Assembly: GCA_026210745.1 (NCBI GenBank)
Contig: CP110631.1
Location: 4,526,001 to 4,590,000, forward strand
Length of the DNA stretch: 64,000 nucleotides
Direction: 5' to 3'
DNA from: Exobasidium rhododendri
Taxonomy: Eukaryota > Basidiomycota > Exobasidiomycetes > Exobasidiales > Exobasidiaceae
The translations under genes were made by a program, and so were the position numbers. Shown here piece after piece: positions 32,801 through 42,507 of the stretch (positions are counted from its first letter, which is position 1; each line of letters starts with the position of its first letter). Under the pieces are notes generated by a model. The model was not told the origin of the DNA, searched no databases, and saw only the letters and a program-made list of their open reading frames with translations.

Positions 32801-33054
32801 CACTACTGGACAAGAAAGATCAAGTATTGTTTCTGCAGTCGACTTTAGAGCAGACCGCCGCTCTTTGCATCACACAAGTAGTCTCGGCTGCTTACACCAG
32901 GACCAACTCTTACTCGTCACCGACTCGCAAGGATCTAGAGACTGGTCTAGGACGAGAAGTAAAGCAAGTGCTGCAAACAAGTGAAGCGACGACTAGCTTT
33001 ATGGACATGCTCCTAACCTTTCACAATCGATGGTTGCAAGGAGGCAACGATTGA
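26812..33054 (+). CDS. NUP188: Nucleoporin Nup188 (inner ring of the nuclear pore)
   Basis: An intronless frame of 2080 residues, almost all alpha-helical in character. Nup188 is a scaffold of the nuclear pore inner ring. The evidence is the size, helical-repeat character, the ANRRFPVSFCPLLRLCQALAG block, and an embedded SH3-like segment at about 614-680 (VFGSHLVVPTGTLGRLV, then VVIVWELTGVGYSAWRLL) that is typical of Nup188 and absent from its paralogue Nup192. A Gln tract (about residues 1851-1860) and a Ser tract near 1990 lie in the C-terminal third. The frame starts at ATG 26812; upstream codons are open only to 26779. Codons 345-410 are the source of the 200-bp copy at 24392-24591. Nup192/205 is the alternative, less likely. 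Confidence 0.82.
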   Translation: MKEDTITEYVDFLLSFRELCHSLEAFNPTESKVTLRSQLRDATPAFRSCGESFPSSLSSGKAKASAESVTLTSGRVVRFEEQQKELHRSISQLHKIDEKEVAVLLQVFFDSDDSNLELLSTSTDAFRSPLQQKPTARRKRGHLGVAKGAEDLTTKFFDSFTAFYFEEKLYILRCISALIRIADDSFHELNDIAKEVLNEFADQSFAIKCLARFQHLCQEELVEDIREVPRYSVFWSKHGLREQLALLEVVFLLYYSRLDATALVIKSIIDVVRSTDFGKEQANFGFFDSEGGQLADCVGNFLVLLTVESLELEKCMEGLDLHSPARESPQVDGEAILIECPDILGDIMDFLQTTTQADHLRGPLLISFALLLSRIDSALIEWQAARPTEPYPTHLKALQESLQKRGGVGALWPDFVSAALTPDLNLFGTMNTILTSPLFRSDTQVSSIFSLAISSSLALRAVVKGFLLSITQLIRPEFIQDYHGLINLWRNTFSSHDTDIVRAINGNSDSTAALCAQFWETDFDIEARRAVLNMANRRFPVSFCPLLRLCQALAGESCIADERSMRASTAVLGYLAQMSTVTQVMPAPPSSLSLPYEIVDASSSSSGVSFRATRAISVFGSHLVVPTGTLGRLVSPPNQAPVVIVWELTGVGYSAWRLLKDVLASFVGLLDVTSPWKASARQDSDAAVFNDKDPVANFSTLAPEEATQYDGEVVADILSLFCAILSGGRYLSATLLSHLNGDDVGVVEPCQPTALSSKSNLVEIVLRILDQSLNNPNVASKVIASSLRLLTLLVPSTSSPIWQVMRSSNALVGSSGMVPFSTQSSAFKASSTSLLSHEVSAGEFTGLLKLLDLHHALLVDLQKTQYSSSVEALQTKADVVSRAAHFILYQVWSEYQNWKYVSIRQQTEIGIKCVSFFHEVCRDKSLRASPSTKTLLRLIQDCFLFSAAPSLIFAPLLRTLVNGQRFINTLQRQMRQVEVELARKLLLCSLQFALTIMQEQDLFELLDSPVASPGVFESMVFDRNAKGLGDVVKAIAANTLMQNAAVINKEAVKLMTSLCRSTVKLQTSQAPTLIGHLGSLSEVEKLVNGLVEAVESSDRDESLLVQVWNLLSAIVETQPALTTLLLTGGHLAASFERQLASSEGDKKAAPSASDSPKTKSATEVAKSIVMKWQEVLSAPSVQRIGILEGALKFLNTAWKHALEHRDVFTKLRSDQAFWSSVSQLAQAEATDLSLPSSTSNEKGDGEGGKSDASGPVCRFALTRMCSARALELLTCDVELDHLSTKKSKASSNAARLSFDRVMGILTKSSVLLPTLQAAVRFPCDTLTHTDVLSRLAQTFPEMSMDDFRMTARRDDFDYTRPFGDGYLFDIDLLQVKLQGFAPSVEEELEGQDEAQSAALQQALLLVVGLNLDWSIIDAQGTYLNAWTNIVKVMIELAPHHDKQTVKTMQNVALGAWIACAKITASEDVESEVTIGIHTQRVTLLSVLLKLSWKEETIDGNGDVAQNNEQTRETMDLVEQLLTHPLFRVEDGIRNRASYPRQVFEMVYLSARYYCQVFAKGQERKGEAVEGAVESTRELQQSAETFLLVSITCLRTVIDNAWSALSLQGGDNGNENMIGEADEDINLLTSILDVLLSPACAISPHTWAPRFQTTSVLSSAIDLFSRSPLQQRPTQLSSEEILASGVTPIYSESLLTLFFNLSTNRQTAELLVSSGVTNGLCNNALGSVMDSSQDCIPPRLANTSFENPSHSCWVQMLRIVVSCICHLDAKESARFTKTEAWSFFKVYERKLNQSLEVRFRAKSGLMSNRRGAEGGVAQGESIRINQLEEVDLILQLYLYIIRAKVNIHAQEQQQQQQQRQLEDGGGGKDSHDHDLFGSYTSKASRQLQEFVHLLQHPRELTALVESRAEGREDEARVRLLLTTSCSSIVSSFWEIGRGGQVLCSEPSEWGAVRTIILPTIGTSPTTSSSTGTLLDLATYLIDTILRLSSPSSSSSSSSLLDKKDQVLFLQSTLEQTAALCITQVVSAAYTRTNSYSSPTRKDLETGLGREVKQVLQTSEATTSFMDMLLTFHNRWLQGGND

Positions 33055-33359
33055 GTCGTCGCGAAAAACACAATGTATACTTTGACCCTCCGATGTACCT
33101 GTAGTCTATCATAATAATGCTTGAAGCAGCATTCAAGAACGTCGGAACATCGACTGAGCCTGATGCAGTCAAATCCTGTTTCCTTCGAGTGGACTACCTT
33201 CAATTCTCGGTATGATCTAGATGAACAGCACTTCCACCACCAGTAAAAATGACCGAAAGAGATACACATTGCATTCGCTGACAGAGGAAAAAGGAGAGGT
33301 AATACAGCACGTACTTTGCTAGTACCTCTTCGATTGAATTTGTCACATTCACGCCAACA
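33055..33359. other. Convergent intergenic gap NUP188 / ATO-like
   Basis: A 305-bp stretch holding the 3' ends of two convergent genes. I see no gene, repeat or strong structure in it. Confidence 0.4.
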
Positions 33360-34297
33360 TCATTCCACTCGCGGAAGTGGTCCGACCGGTAAGAATTTGA
33401 TACCTTCTTCTTGTAGCAGTACTGCTAGTGCCGAGTACATCAAAAGGATTCCCACGACGATAGCTAAAGCACCAGCCGCTTTGCTCACACTGACCATTGG
33501 ATAGTTAAGATAAGCTGAACCTTGCAAGATCAAGGCAAGGACGATGAGAAGTGCAGAAAAAGACGTTGGTATGGCCGTTTTGAACGATGCTAAGAAGACG
33601 AGAAAGATTGGAATCATGGCACAAAGGAAGATGATTCCAAGTGCTTTGTTCAATGCTAGTGCACCTTCCGTTGCACTTGTGGCTGATTCTATATAGGCTG
33701 CTTGGATTCCAGTCCATGGTAAGAACACTAAGGAGATTCCACCCACCAAACCACCTAGTGTTCCAGCCGAAGTGGCCTACTCAAAGAGATCATCACATGA
33801 TAGACGTGTAAGTATCCTCATTGGAAGAGACAGAAAAAGAAGGGCAGAATAAAGACTCACCAGAAAAGTGTTTCCCAATGCAAAGGAAAACATGGAGGCG
33901 GTCATGACAGCGATACCTCCCAACGGCAAGCCAACATTGAGGAAGATTTGCGGATTTTGAAGACCACGAGCATTGACAAAGATGAGACCTAGAGTAAGTA
34001 AGGAAGCTCCGATGCCGATCGCAAAGACGAGGAAAGGGCTTGAAGAAAGAGAGAGCGCGAGAAGGTGAGCACGCTTTCGAGACGACTACGAGGCAACACT
34101 GGAGGAGATATAGAGCCGTGAAGAACTCACTTTGCAATTCGTCTATGATAGATGGGCAGGCCAGGTTGTTGAGTGTCCAGTTCATGGCCGCCTGCAGTGT
34201 ATATCTTTGTGAGGTTGTTACCGCCCAACTTGACGTGCTCAAGTGCATGGGGATCAGGCTTTAAGCCTAGCTGAATGGCTAATGATGTGCTCGTCAT
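33360..34297 (-). CDS. Acetate transporter family (ATO/GPR1/FUN34) membrane protein, divergent member
   Basis: Predicted complement(join(33360..33776, 33861..34038, 34131..34297)), 253 residues, in frame. Family signs: the N-terminal EHVKLGGNNLTKIYTAGG, six hydrophobic segments, FLPWTGIQAAY, ALNKALGIIF, and the C-terminal FLPVGPLP. Members carry acetate or ammonium across the plasma membrane. The usual NPAPLGL-type motif before the first span reads IANPFLVF here, so substrate handling may differ. Exon 1 contains the whole cytosolic N-terminus. It is divergent from a second, more typical family member 964 bp away. A 13-bp tandem repeat (34302-34327) lies right before the start codon. Confidence 0.85.
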
Positions 34298-35261
34298 ACT
34301 TGCTCGTGTATTTCGCTCGTGTATTTCGCAGGGGAGAGGTAAGCAGGCTACTATGCTTGTCGAAGGGTGATGGGAAGTAGGGAATGGTCTTTGAAAGGGT
34401 GGTGCTAATGGGGCGGGTGTCGAGACAGAGAATTCACATTGCGTAGGAAGAGAGGAGACGTGGTGAAGTGAGAATTTGTGGGGTCGGAATACATCCCTGC
34501 GACCGCAATGTTCTGAGCTTGGCCTATGGTACTTGGAAGCGTTCGCATTTACAACAATCTACTGGGGGTAGCGCAGCTTTTCGGCAAGCGAGAGCAGAGG
34601 ACATCCGCTCCTCTTTGACCTCGAGATGGCAAGTCGTGCGCAGTCAAACAATTCGATCAGGCCAGAGAAACTAAGCAAGTCAAGCATGGCTCTTGTCTTG
34701 CAAAATTTGCTTGTCAGATAACGCAGGTCAGGGTAGACCTAGAAAAGGTAGAGACAGGGGACAAAGCGGTGAATACTGGACGATAAGGAAGTGGAAACAA
34801 AAAAGCTTTAAATTCAAAAGAGGCTAGGAGATAGAGGCGGAAATTTAAGGAAATTGCGGGGAACATGCGTGTCAAAAGCCGTGGTAATTGCCCTACTCTC
34901 ACTTGCCGTCCTTTCTCCCTTTGCAGAAACCAATTTATTTCTCACTTGTCACGGCTTTACGATCAGGCCAGCATTTGACCTGTCTTGACCGGTTTTTTGG
35001 TGATCAGTACTGCTTAAAGCCGATTTTTGGGGGTCACCCATGCTGAGCTTATCACCACCTCCGAGGTAAAGCCGGTTGACGCTGGATGAAGGTGCGGGGT
35101 AGCTAATTTTTACCAAAGACGTTGGCTCGATGAGCTCTTTTCTCTTATCCATCCCCGGAATTGCAGTTCCGCCTGCCCCCTAGAATCTTCCCTACATCTT
35201 CCTCTCCCGTCGTTGAAAAATCTTTCCAGATTTGCACTGCTCCTCATCTACACCTTTAGCG
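34298..35261. promoter_or_regulatory. Divergent region between two ATO-family genes
   Basis: A 964-bp non-coding stretch. It begins with a 13-bp unit repeated in tandem (GCTCGTGTATTTC at 34302-34314 and 34315-34327). The phrase CGATCAGGCCAG recurs near 34657 and 34962. Short frames are present but none resembles a protein; no tRNA-like B box was found. Confidence 0.4.
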
Positions 35262-36387
35262 ATGTCTGTCGCCAACGGCAACGGTAAAAATCTCGAGAAT
35301 GGCGTCGGTCATATGATGGCAGCCAAAGCAGAGGAAGGCTTCGGCTATCGAAACGCTTCTGAAAATGATGAGAACACTCTAGCTCGAAACATCACACCTG
35401 GCGGACACTACTCAAATGATGATCTCATCGCCATTGGAGCTGGTCATCGTAAGATCGCCAATCCCCTTCCGCTGGGTGCAATGTCTTTTGCTACTACTAC
35501 ACTTATACTGTCGCTGTACAACCTACGCGTACAAGGAATAGTCGTACCGAATGCCATTGTCTCCTTCAGTCTCTTCTTTGGAGGATTGACACAGTTCCTA
35601 GCTGGTGTATGGGAATTCGCAAGTGGTGAGTGGACGTTGATGGTGAGATGCTTAGATCCACCTCCTTTCCCATCTCACACATTTTTCTCGTTCCCTATGC
35701 TATAAATCTCATTAGGAAACACGTTGGGAGCGAGCATTTTCGTTTGTTTCGGAACCTTCTGGTGGGGCTTCTCCATGATCTTTATTCCCTTTTTTGGAGA
35801 GACAGGCACGTATGACGGCGTGCCAGGAGTGTATGCTGCTACAGGAGCATCGTCGGGAGAGTTTGAAAATGCCGTTGGATGTGAGTGCACGAGTCTGTCT
35901 GCAGTGTCGCCTTCTGACGAATGACATTGCCCTCCTCCCCTTGCACGATTTAGTATATCTTTGGGGTGAGTCAAATTCCGCTCATCCACCGTTTTAATAA
36001 AGGCTTGAATACATATGCTGTTTTGATCCTTCCTTCTCCCTGCCTCAGTCTGGTTCGGTATCACAACGCTCTTTCTTATCGCATCTATCAGATCCTCAAT
36101 TACTCTGATCGTGCTCCTTTTCTCTCTAGACCTCACTTTTGTACTGCTTGGAGCTTTCTACTACAGCGGAAACACAAGGCTCGAGACTGCTGGTGAGTGA
36201 TGCGAGGTAGAGATAATTGCCGTGTATGCAATGTCGTTGGTGACTCTATCTCATCTCATCATTTACAGGTGGTGCAATGGGTGTAGTGACTGCATTTATC
36301 GCATACTACTTGGCAATAGGTTCATTGTTGACACCCTCCACCTCTTACTTCACCCTACCTTTGGGTTCACTGGCGAAAGAGATCTAG
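35262..36387 (+). CDS. Acetate transporter family (ATO/GPR1/FUN34) membrane protein, canonical member
   Basis: Predicted join 35262..35625, 35716..35880, 35954..35965, 36049..36192, 36269..36387, 267 residues. The motif NPLPLGAMSFATTTLILSL before the first span is the family's NPAPLG signature. NAIVSFSLFFGGLTQFLAGVWEF, GASIFVCFGTFWW and six spans follow, as in yeast Ady2/Ato1 and Yarrowia Gpr1. Exon 3 is only 12 nt (codes for the end of GLYLW), and its removal would delete four residues in frame from a membrane segment. The N-terminal 60 residues are hydrophilic and cytosolic. It is expected to import acetate when sugar is lacking, an inference from the family. Confidence 0.88.
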
Positions 36388-36811
36388 AACGCTTGCATAA
36401 CCTTCCTTTCGTCCCTTTGCTGCTGATACCTAGCTCAGTCCTCTTGTATTGTGAAACTCAAATGAAAGATCGCACCAGTAGTATTCCGTCATCCTCCTTC
36501 AATTATGAGAGCCTGGCAGTCATTTGGAGACACGGGTTGTTGGTGCAGATCTATCTCCCATGTCGCACAAAACGCAGTAATATGAATCTACTTACCGTAG
36601 AGTTGCGTCCAAATTACCGTACGGGAACGCGTGTGAGGTCGGCCACGTGTGAAGACTTCCAGTCATTCAATTCGGATAGCTCCGCCGTTCTAGTCCTTTT
36701 ACGCCTCCTTGTTCGTTTATTTGTTCCAATTGGTCGCATTTCCGTCTTCTGTTATAGCATCAAGGCTCCAATTCTCCTTCCCACCAATCGTTGTCTCTCA
36801 CCAAATCAAGA
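36388..36811. promoter_or_regulatory. Upstream region of QCR9
   Basis: A 424-bp gap between two genes in the same direction. It contains CACGTG at 36644-36649, 163 bp before the QCR9 start. The long open frame here is non-coding as judged by content. Confidence 0.4.
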
Positions 36812-37270
36812 ATGACGCTGACATCTCAGATCTACTCTGTCCTGTTTAAAAGGAACTCCATATTCGTCGGCACCGTCTTTGTCGGGGCCTTTGCGTTCGG
36901 AATGTAAGTGCAGAGAAAGATGAGCGATTGATTCGGGATGGAAGGGAGAGGGAGAGTCAATGACGGAGAGATAGAGCGAGGTACAGGGGATTTCTTTTTA
37001 TAAGAAGGAAATTTGAAGGCTGACAGCTCGATCTTTCTCCTTGTGCACGTCACCTTGTTACCTGTAGGGGCTTTGACACACTTTCACAGAAGCTGTGGGA
37101 CAACCGCAATCGAGGGAAGCAATGGGCTGATATTAGAGAGAAGGTGAGGGCGAAGAGAGAAGGAGAAGGTGGACATAATGCTTCGACTGACCCTCTATGC
37201 TCTCCCCCTCTCTACTCTCTTTCCTTCTTCTCTATCAAAGGTCACGAAAGAAAGCGCCGGCGAGGAGTAG
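36812..37270 (+). CDS. QCR9: Cytochrome bc1 complex subunit 9 (Qcr9)
   Basis: Predicted join 36812..36903, 37068..37143, 37241..37270, 65 residues, in frame throughout. This small single-span subunit of mitochondrial complex III interacts with the Rieske protein and cytochrome c1. MTLTSQIYSVLFKRNSIFVG, the span TVFVGAFAFGMGFD, and LWDNRNRGKQWADIREK match the family closely; the last exon adds VTKESAGEE and stop. Length is normal for Qcr9. Each exon is under 100 nt, so no single open frame reveals the gene. The join also gives the family's usual acidic ending. Confidence 0.93.
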
Positions 37271-37519
37271 AAGATCATCATTCGGCAAATACTGTAGCAC
37301 CAATGTTGCGAGCACACAAAATCTGACCATTACTTCAGCGATACTTGTTTTCAAGATAACGAACTGTACGCGAGAGAAAACCAGAGGTGCGGAGAGACTT
37401 GCTTTGAAGGTGAAGAGATGCGATGGGCGGTAGGATGAGGATTTCATGGAATGCGAGTCAGTAATATAGAGGGAGAGTAGGGTTTGTCATACTGATACAG
37501 GGGAGAGGAGGAATGAGGA

Positions 37520-40263
37520 CTACGAAAATTGAAAATCCATCGAAGGGGCACTGCCGAAGTTCTGCTGGCTGAGGAGGAACTGACTAGCTTCGAGACAACC
37601 ACCAACTTCATCTGCCATGGGTATCACCATATCCCAGTGTCTCGCAAGTTCTTGAAGCGTTCCTTTGGCTTCTTTTACTCGAGCCCAAATTACCTGGAGC
37701 TGCTGCTGTCGGACCGATTGATCGGTAGTGTTTGCAGTTGAGAAAGTGGAAGTGTTGAGAGCTGCTGCGCCTTGAGCAGATTTCAGCAAGGAGGACGTGT
37801 TTCCACTTCCATCCGATGACATCAACGTCGATGAGAGTGAAAGCCCTTGAGTGTCCTCTTCGGTGGTAATGTTACTTGAGATAGCAAGCGCTTGCATGAG
37901 GCAAACGAAGCTGATGAGGACGAAGCTGCAAGCATTGAAAGGATTGTTGGGTGAAGCATAAGGTCCTTTCAATTCACGAAGATTCCTGGAGATCCTCAGC
38001 AGCTTGTCACTTGCATCGACGCATCTCTTGAGGCTCTCGTTCGGTAGAAAGGGACCACGGGCGTAGAGTTCCTGTTCAGTGGCCAATGAGAGCGAAGTGG
38101 GAGAATAAGACAGGATTCCTTGATCATCGAAAGCGTTTGGCATGGGAACCTGACAAGCTGCCGCATCGTTTGACTCGCTGATACTACTCAAGAAGCACAG
38201 CTTACGTTCAAAGAGAGTCGCACCCTGAAACGCTTGCCCGACATGCAACGTGAGACTGGCGGTATAGAGTTGCATGGCCCATACAAAGTTGAGATATCTT
38301 GTATCGTCATCGACGGTTGTGATTGATGATGGCGAATTGACTGGTGTTGACACGATGCCTTCCGTTGTTTGCTCCAGTACCCTCATCTGATCTTGCAGAG
38401 CGTTATCGATATCAAGCATGGACTGAAGAATATCTTGACGACTAGACATGGTAGGATGACCGGAAAAGGAAGCAGGAATGCCGTGATTAATTGCGTCTGC
38501 ACTTGGGCCTTTTGCGATGGTAGAGTTCTTCAAGAAGGGAAGATTGGGCAGTGCCTGCTTGGACGTCGGCATGGCGCTTGATTGATTACTTTCTGAAGAC
38601 TGAATTCGGCCATGCTCGAGATTGGAAAGCGCTAGAATCCGATCTTGAACGAGGAGCAACCCTTGGAGCGAGCTGACAACATACGCCCAGGCCTGTGAAC
38701 GTGTGTGAGAAGCGATCAGTATATGAGGCGCGACATCAAGATCACAAAGTAATACTAACCTTGCCGTCTTTGCATCGAGGAAGTTCGCTGGTGATTCTCG
38801 GATCATCCGCTCGAATCGTCGGGATTCTTCCCGAGTTGTAGGCAGTCCACATTGTCATAGACCATAGAGACCACCACATCCGCTTTCTCACTTCGTACAT
38901 CTCCTCGTCTGCTATCAGCGAGAGGAAGTGAGGTGCCTCTGCATGAAAGGCTGGAGGTGACTTGATTCCATTATTGCCTGTATATGGTGTCAATCTATGT
39001 AGTCCTTTCGACATGGCGATACCCAAAGCAGTGTCAGCTTTTAGTCTCGCCTTGAGTGCCCTCCCACTCCCGTATTCATATATGATGAGCAGACAGAGAG
39101 ACTGTATGACTTCTAATGTGTGGTAGTCCTCTTCCTCCGGCCTAGTTTCCATCCTTTCCAAGATGGCATCAATGGCCGATTCCGCCCTTTTGGCAAAGTA
39201 AGAGGATTGTGTACGAATGTGTGCCTTTTTCTCAGTGTCGTTTGCCGAATTTGTCGCAACAAGAGGTTCATCACGTATGATGGGCAACACACACTGCATC
39301 GCTAATACAAATGGTGATTCAGCGGAGATCGTAGTCGCAATCTGGTCTATGTGGGTCGCGTTTGGCAAGATGGGCACGAAACGATAGAAGTACGTGTAGA
39401 AGTGGGTCAGGAGCTCCTTTATGGAGGGACTGTTGTCGTAGTGCAGACTTGTTGACTGTGATTGTACGCTTGAAGTCGAAAAAGCGGGTGAAAGAGCACT
39501 GTGTGGGAACGTTGGCTTCTCCGAAAACGGTTTAGAACCCTCCCCTTCCTCCATGAAGCCTTGCAATTGAGGAAAAACATTGGGAATTCGCACAAGATGT
39601 GGCAAGTCCGAGAGATCCAGAATCTTTTCCAGGTGTGTATCCATCGGCTCCATCTTCTCCACCTTTGGCTTTGGTTTTCCGCCTCGTCTCGATACAGTAT
39701 ATATGCAGTCATCGGGTTGCGCCCTGCTGGTACATGCCGCACATGGTTGCTTGCCGTTGCATCTCGATTTCCTGATAGAGAAGAGGTGAAAAGATGAAAG
39801 AAGAGGGGAGGAAGTGAAATCAGCCCTCGAGTACGACTGCGACAGAAGGAACCCACAGATGAGCCCCGACTTGAACCCACCTTGACCGGCAAAAGGTACA
39901 AGCACTCTTGACTGGAGCAGCAATCGGCGCCTTGACACTCTCATCTAGCAGCGAGTCTTCAGCACTACTCTTGCTTATCGAGCCTCTTACTGGGCCCGAG
40001 CTGGGCTCTCGCTTCTCCGCCTCCGTCTCATCTTGATTCATCTCCAGATCCTCCATCTTCACTGGGCCGTCTATGCTCTGGCCACACGAATCGAACGTGG
40101 AGAGGTCGAACCCTCCGGGCTGTCGGTAGTCACTTCCAGAAGCGAAGGCGTCACTGGCACCATTCATCGTCGTAAGTGCAAGAGGCGGCGAGGAGAGCTC
40201 GGTAAGTTCCCCTTCTGTGTCCCCTTTTTTGTCGTCTGTCGATGCGATTGATGAATGCGTCAT
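37520..40263 (-). CDS. Zn(II)2Cys6 fungal transcription factor
   Basis: Predicted complement(join(37520..38692, 38760..39771, 39881..40263)), 855 residues. The zinc cluster has the spacing C-x2-C-x6-C-x5-C-x2-C-x8-C at about residues 123-151 and is split by intron 1 after the second Cys (ACTFCRSR|KSRCNGKQPCAAC). The middle part is a fungal-specific transcription factor domain (LLTHFYTYFYRFVPILP, RRMWWSLWSMTMWTAYNSGRIPTI without long gaps). The N-terminus is acidic and Ser-rich. Intron 2 uses a GTTAGT donor and joins KDGK to AWAYVVSSLQ. Target genes cannot be told from sequence; the nearest genes are QCR9 and an unrecognised protein. Confidence 0.92.
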
Positions 40264-40807
40264 CGAAATCGGCCGTTAGAGAGCAAGTCGCAAAGTATAC
40301 ATATATATCTCCCCCGAAAATGGGATGACGTAAGCAGTTGTAATACCCACTTTCTCACTTTGGAAGTCTGGCGCCTTTCAGGTTTTCACGACAAGGGCCG
40401 AGGTGCGGCTTCTGCAGTACTGATCGTTGCTGATGTGGTGTATGTATGGGTGGAGAAGAGGAGTGCTTTTGGCTGGAATCGTCTGCGATAGAGCAGCTCG
40501 AAATGACCCCACAAAGAGCACACTTGGCGCCGTAGATGGATCTGCAGCAGGAGGGGTCCAACATTAACGTTTGAGTGTGACTAAGGACTCTCTGCCCTGG
40601 CAACCAAACGTGCGTGAACGCGTCCTTGCTCTCTCAATCTTACCGGTAGTGCACATCAATAGGGTAGTGATTGTGATTTGTTGATCTATAGATTCTGATT
40701 CAAGTAGTGCCGCTCTATTCTGGACCAGCACTACGGCTTTTCTCTCGATCTTCATTCTTTGCCGCTATCAGTTCATCCTACCCTAAGCTAAGGGGCTCGT
40801 CAAGAGA
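40264..40807. promoter_or_regulatory. Divergent promoter, zinc-cluster factor / basic protein
   Basis: A 544-bp region. A TATA-rich run (GTATACATATATATC) lies at about 40296-40311, 35-50 bp before the transcription factor start. No gene was found here. Confidence 0.4.
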
Positions 40808-42313
40808 ATGCCGTCCCCGTCCCCATATCTGACTTCTCGCTTAGCGCTGGCTCCTACGCAGGGGAAGCATGAAGCGCTCTTCACAGAGGAAGAAGGAGCG
40901 AGCCTGCTGATGGACATGAGCTTGGCTGAACTACAGAGGAGTACACCTGCAAAGGGACGGAGGGAAGGCATGGAAGGATGCGATCTGGACAGACTGAGTC
41001 AAGAGCAATTGGAAGGACTGGCCTGGAAGGCTATGGAGGAAGAGGAAAGGTTGAAAGAACGGGTGAGAAGGAAAAGTACAAGGCGCTCAAGAGAGCCGAT
41101 CAGTTTGGAGGACCCAATGAAGCATGTCACTGTACGGAGAAAGAGCAACAGTCCTCGTAAGATGGCGGAAGTAGAAGTTTTGATCCCGCTTCCAAAGGCA
41201 GACACTACAGGGATGACAGTCCGACACACCTATGACCGGCAAGCTTCCCCGACTCGCAGCGCAATGAAGCGACCGCACGCAAGGAAAAGCGTTGCCTTTG
41301 GTGTCGTGGCAGAATTTGAGATCTCAAGAGATGGCGATGAAGTATGCGAAGGGAGCACAGCAATTAGAGCTTCACAAGATACAGCAGCAGAAGCAGGCAT
41401 CGAGAGCGGCAGTACGTTGGAAGCTTCAAGCGATGTTCGCAGTAGTTCGCCCCTCGCTCGGTTCGATGCCACTTCCAGTGCCTCCTTCTTACCACTAGTC
41501 AAGGAGAGAAAGGGGCCAGTCTTGACTCGAAGATCGTCCTTGAGGAGTGCTGCAGCCGCGTCGAGCAACAAAGAGAACGAAGGGATCAAAAAGAAAGCAC
41601 AGGCAGCACCAATCACTCGCAAGACTTCGTCAAAGAGCTCACCAAAGTCTCCCATGGCTAGGACGAGGCTGCAGTCTACCATCCAGGAGAGCTCTGTGAA
41701 GGCTCGAGTGAAAGCTCGAGAAATCGCTGCAAGGGCAAGAACGACGGCGAAAGCTGAAGTTGAGATTCCGAAAGGATTTCGACTTTCATCCACTGGAACC
41801 TTGATTCCCCAAATTAAGTGTCAGCCTTTCCATACTGCGTCTGCACCACTGTCATCATCTCGTAGTCGCACTCGAAGACTCTCTTCTGATGCTGACAGTA
41901 CCACTCACGTGAAGGCTAATCCTGTTCCTGCTTGGCTGAAGAGGAGAAAGAACGCACTGCTCAAGGTGGAAGAAGAGCAGCTCGCAAAAGAACTTGATCG
42001 AGTTCGTGCAGAAGAACTAGGTCAAAACGTAGGACAGAGTAGCACTATTGTCCAAAAGAGGGCTGGATCAGCAAAAGCAGCAAGTACACAGAAATCAGCG
42101 TATACGTCAGCCGTTGAGAAGCGTATCGCGGAGAGAGCGGCATGGGAAGTGAAGCGGAAATTGAAAGAAGACCTGCTCCAACAAGAAAAGGAACGGGCTC
42201 GCCAGGAGCGTGCTCAGCGAGAAGAAGAAGACTATCGTCAAGCAAGAATGAAGAGTATACCTAGAGCGAATCCGGTTCCTGAATGGATTCGATTGAGAAC
42301 AGCAAAGAGATGA
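40808..42313 (+). CDS. Unrecognised basic protein with two ANPVPxW motifs
   Basis: A continuous frame of 501 residues with an ATG in good context. I do not recognise the family. It is rich in Lys, Arg, Ser and Ala, mostly disordered, with a predicted coiled coil at the C-terminus (about 430-485, Glu/Arg/Lys-rich). A motif recurs twice: KANPVPAWLKRR near residue 370 and RANPVPEWIRLR at the very end. ARKSVAFG near residue 160 fits the RVxF-type docking motif for protein phosphatase 1. The motif pair and basic coiled coil are reminiscent of microtubule-associated proteins, but that is a guess. The reading frame is long and free of stops on one strand only. Confidence 0.75.
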   Translation: MPSPSPYLTSRLALAPTQGKHEALFTEEEGASLLMDMSLAELQRSTPAKGRREGMEGCDLDRLSQEQLEGLAWKAMEEEERLKERVRRKSTRRSREPISLEDPMKHVTVRRKSNSPRKMAEVEVLIPLPKADTTGMTVRHTYDRQASPTRSAMKRPHARKSVAFGVVAEFEISRDGDEVCEGSTAIRASQDTAAEAGIESGSTLEASSDVRSSSPLARFDATSSASFLPLVKERKGPVLTRRSSLRSAAAASSNKENEGIKKKAQAAPITRKTSSKSSPKSPMARTRLQSTIQESSVKARVKAREIAARARTTAKAEVEIPKGFRLSSTGTLIPQIKCQPFHTASAPLSSSRSRTRRLSSDADSTTHVKANPVPAWLKRRKNALLKVEEEQLAKELDRVRAEELGQNVGQSSTIVQKRAGSAKAASTQKSAYTSAVEKRIAERAAWEVKRKLKEDLLQQEKERARQERAQREEEDYRQARMKSIPRANPVPEWIRLRTAKR

Positions 42314-42507
42314 GCATTGTTATTCTTTGGTATAGCATCTTGATTGCACAATAGCAGGAAAGGGAAGCAGATGAGATGATAATCGTGATTGCTACATGAA
42401 GAGGAGAAGCGGAAGTGAAGACGTTGAATCAATTAGCGGCTCTGGCGTTTTAGTGGGGTCATAGATAGAGTTCAGTAGAGTAGCAGTGTTGTGATTGACG
42501 TCCTTCT

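Noticed and set aside
26812-33054. Nup192/Nup205 as the identity of the large nucleoporin
   Set aside because: The embedded SH3-like segment (VVPTGTLGRLV..VVIVWE..YSAW) is a Nup188 feature.
36222-36815. 197-codon frame over the end of the acetate transporter and the QCR9 promoter
   Set aside because: The transporter's last exon uses another frame with clear family residues; the rest has no recognisable content.
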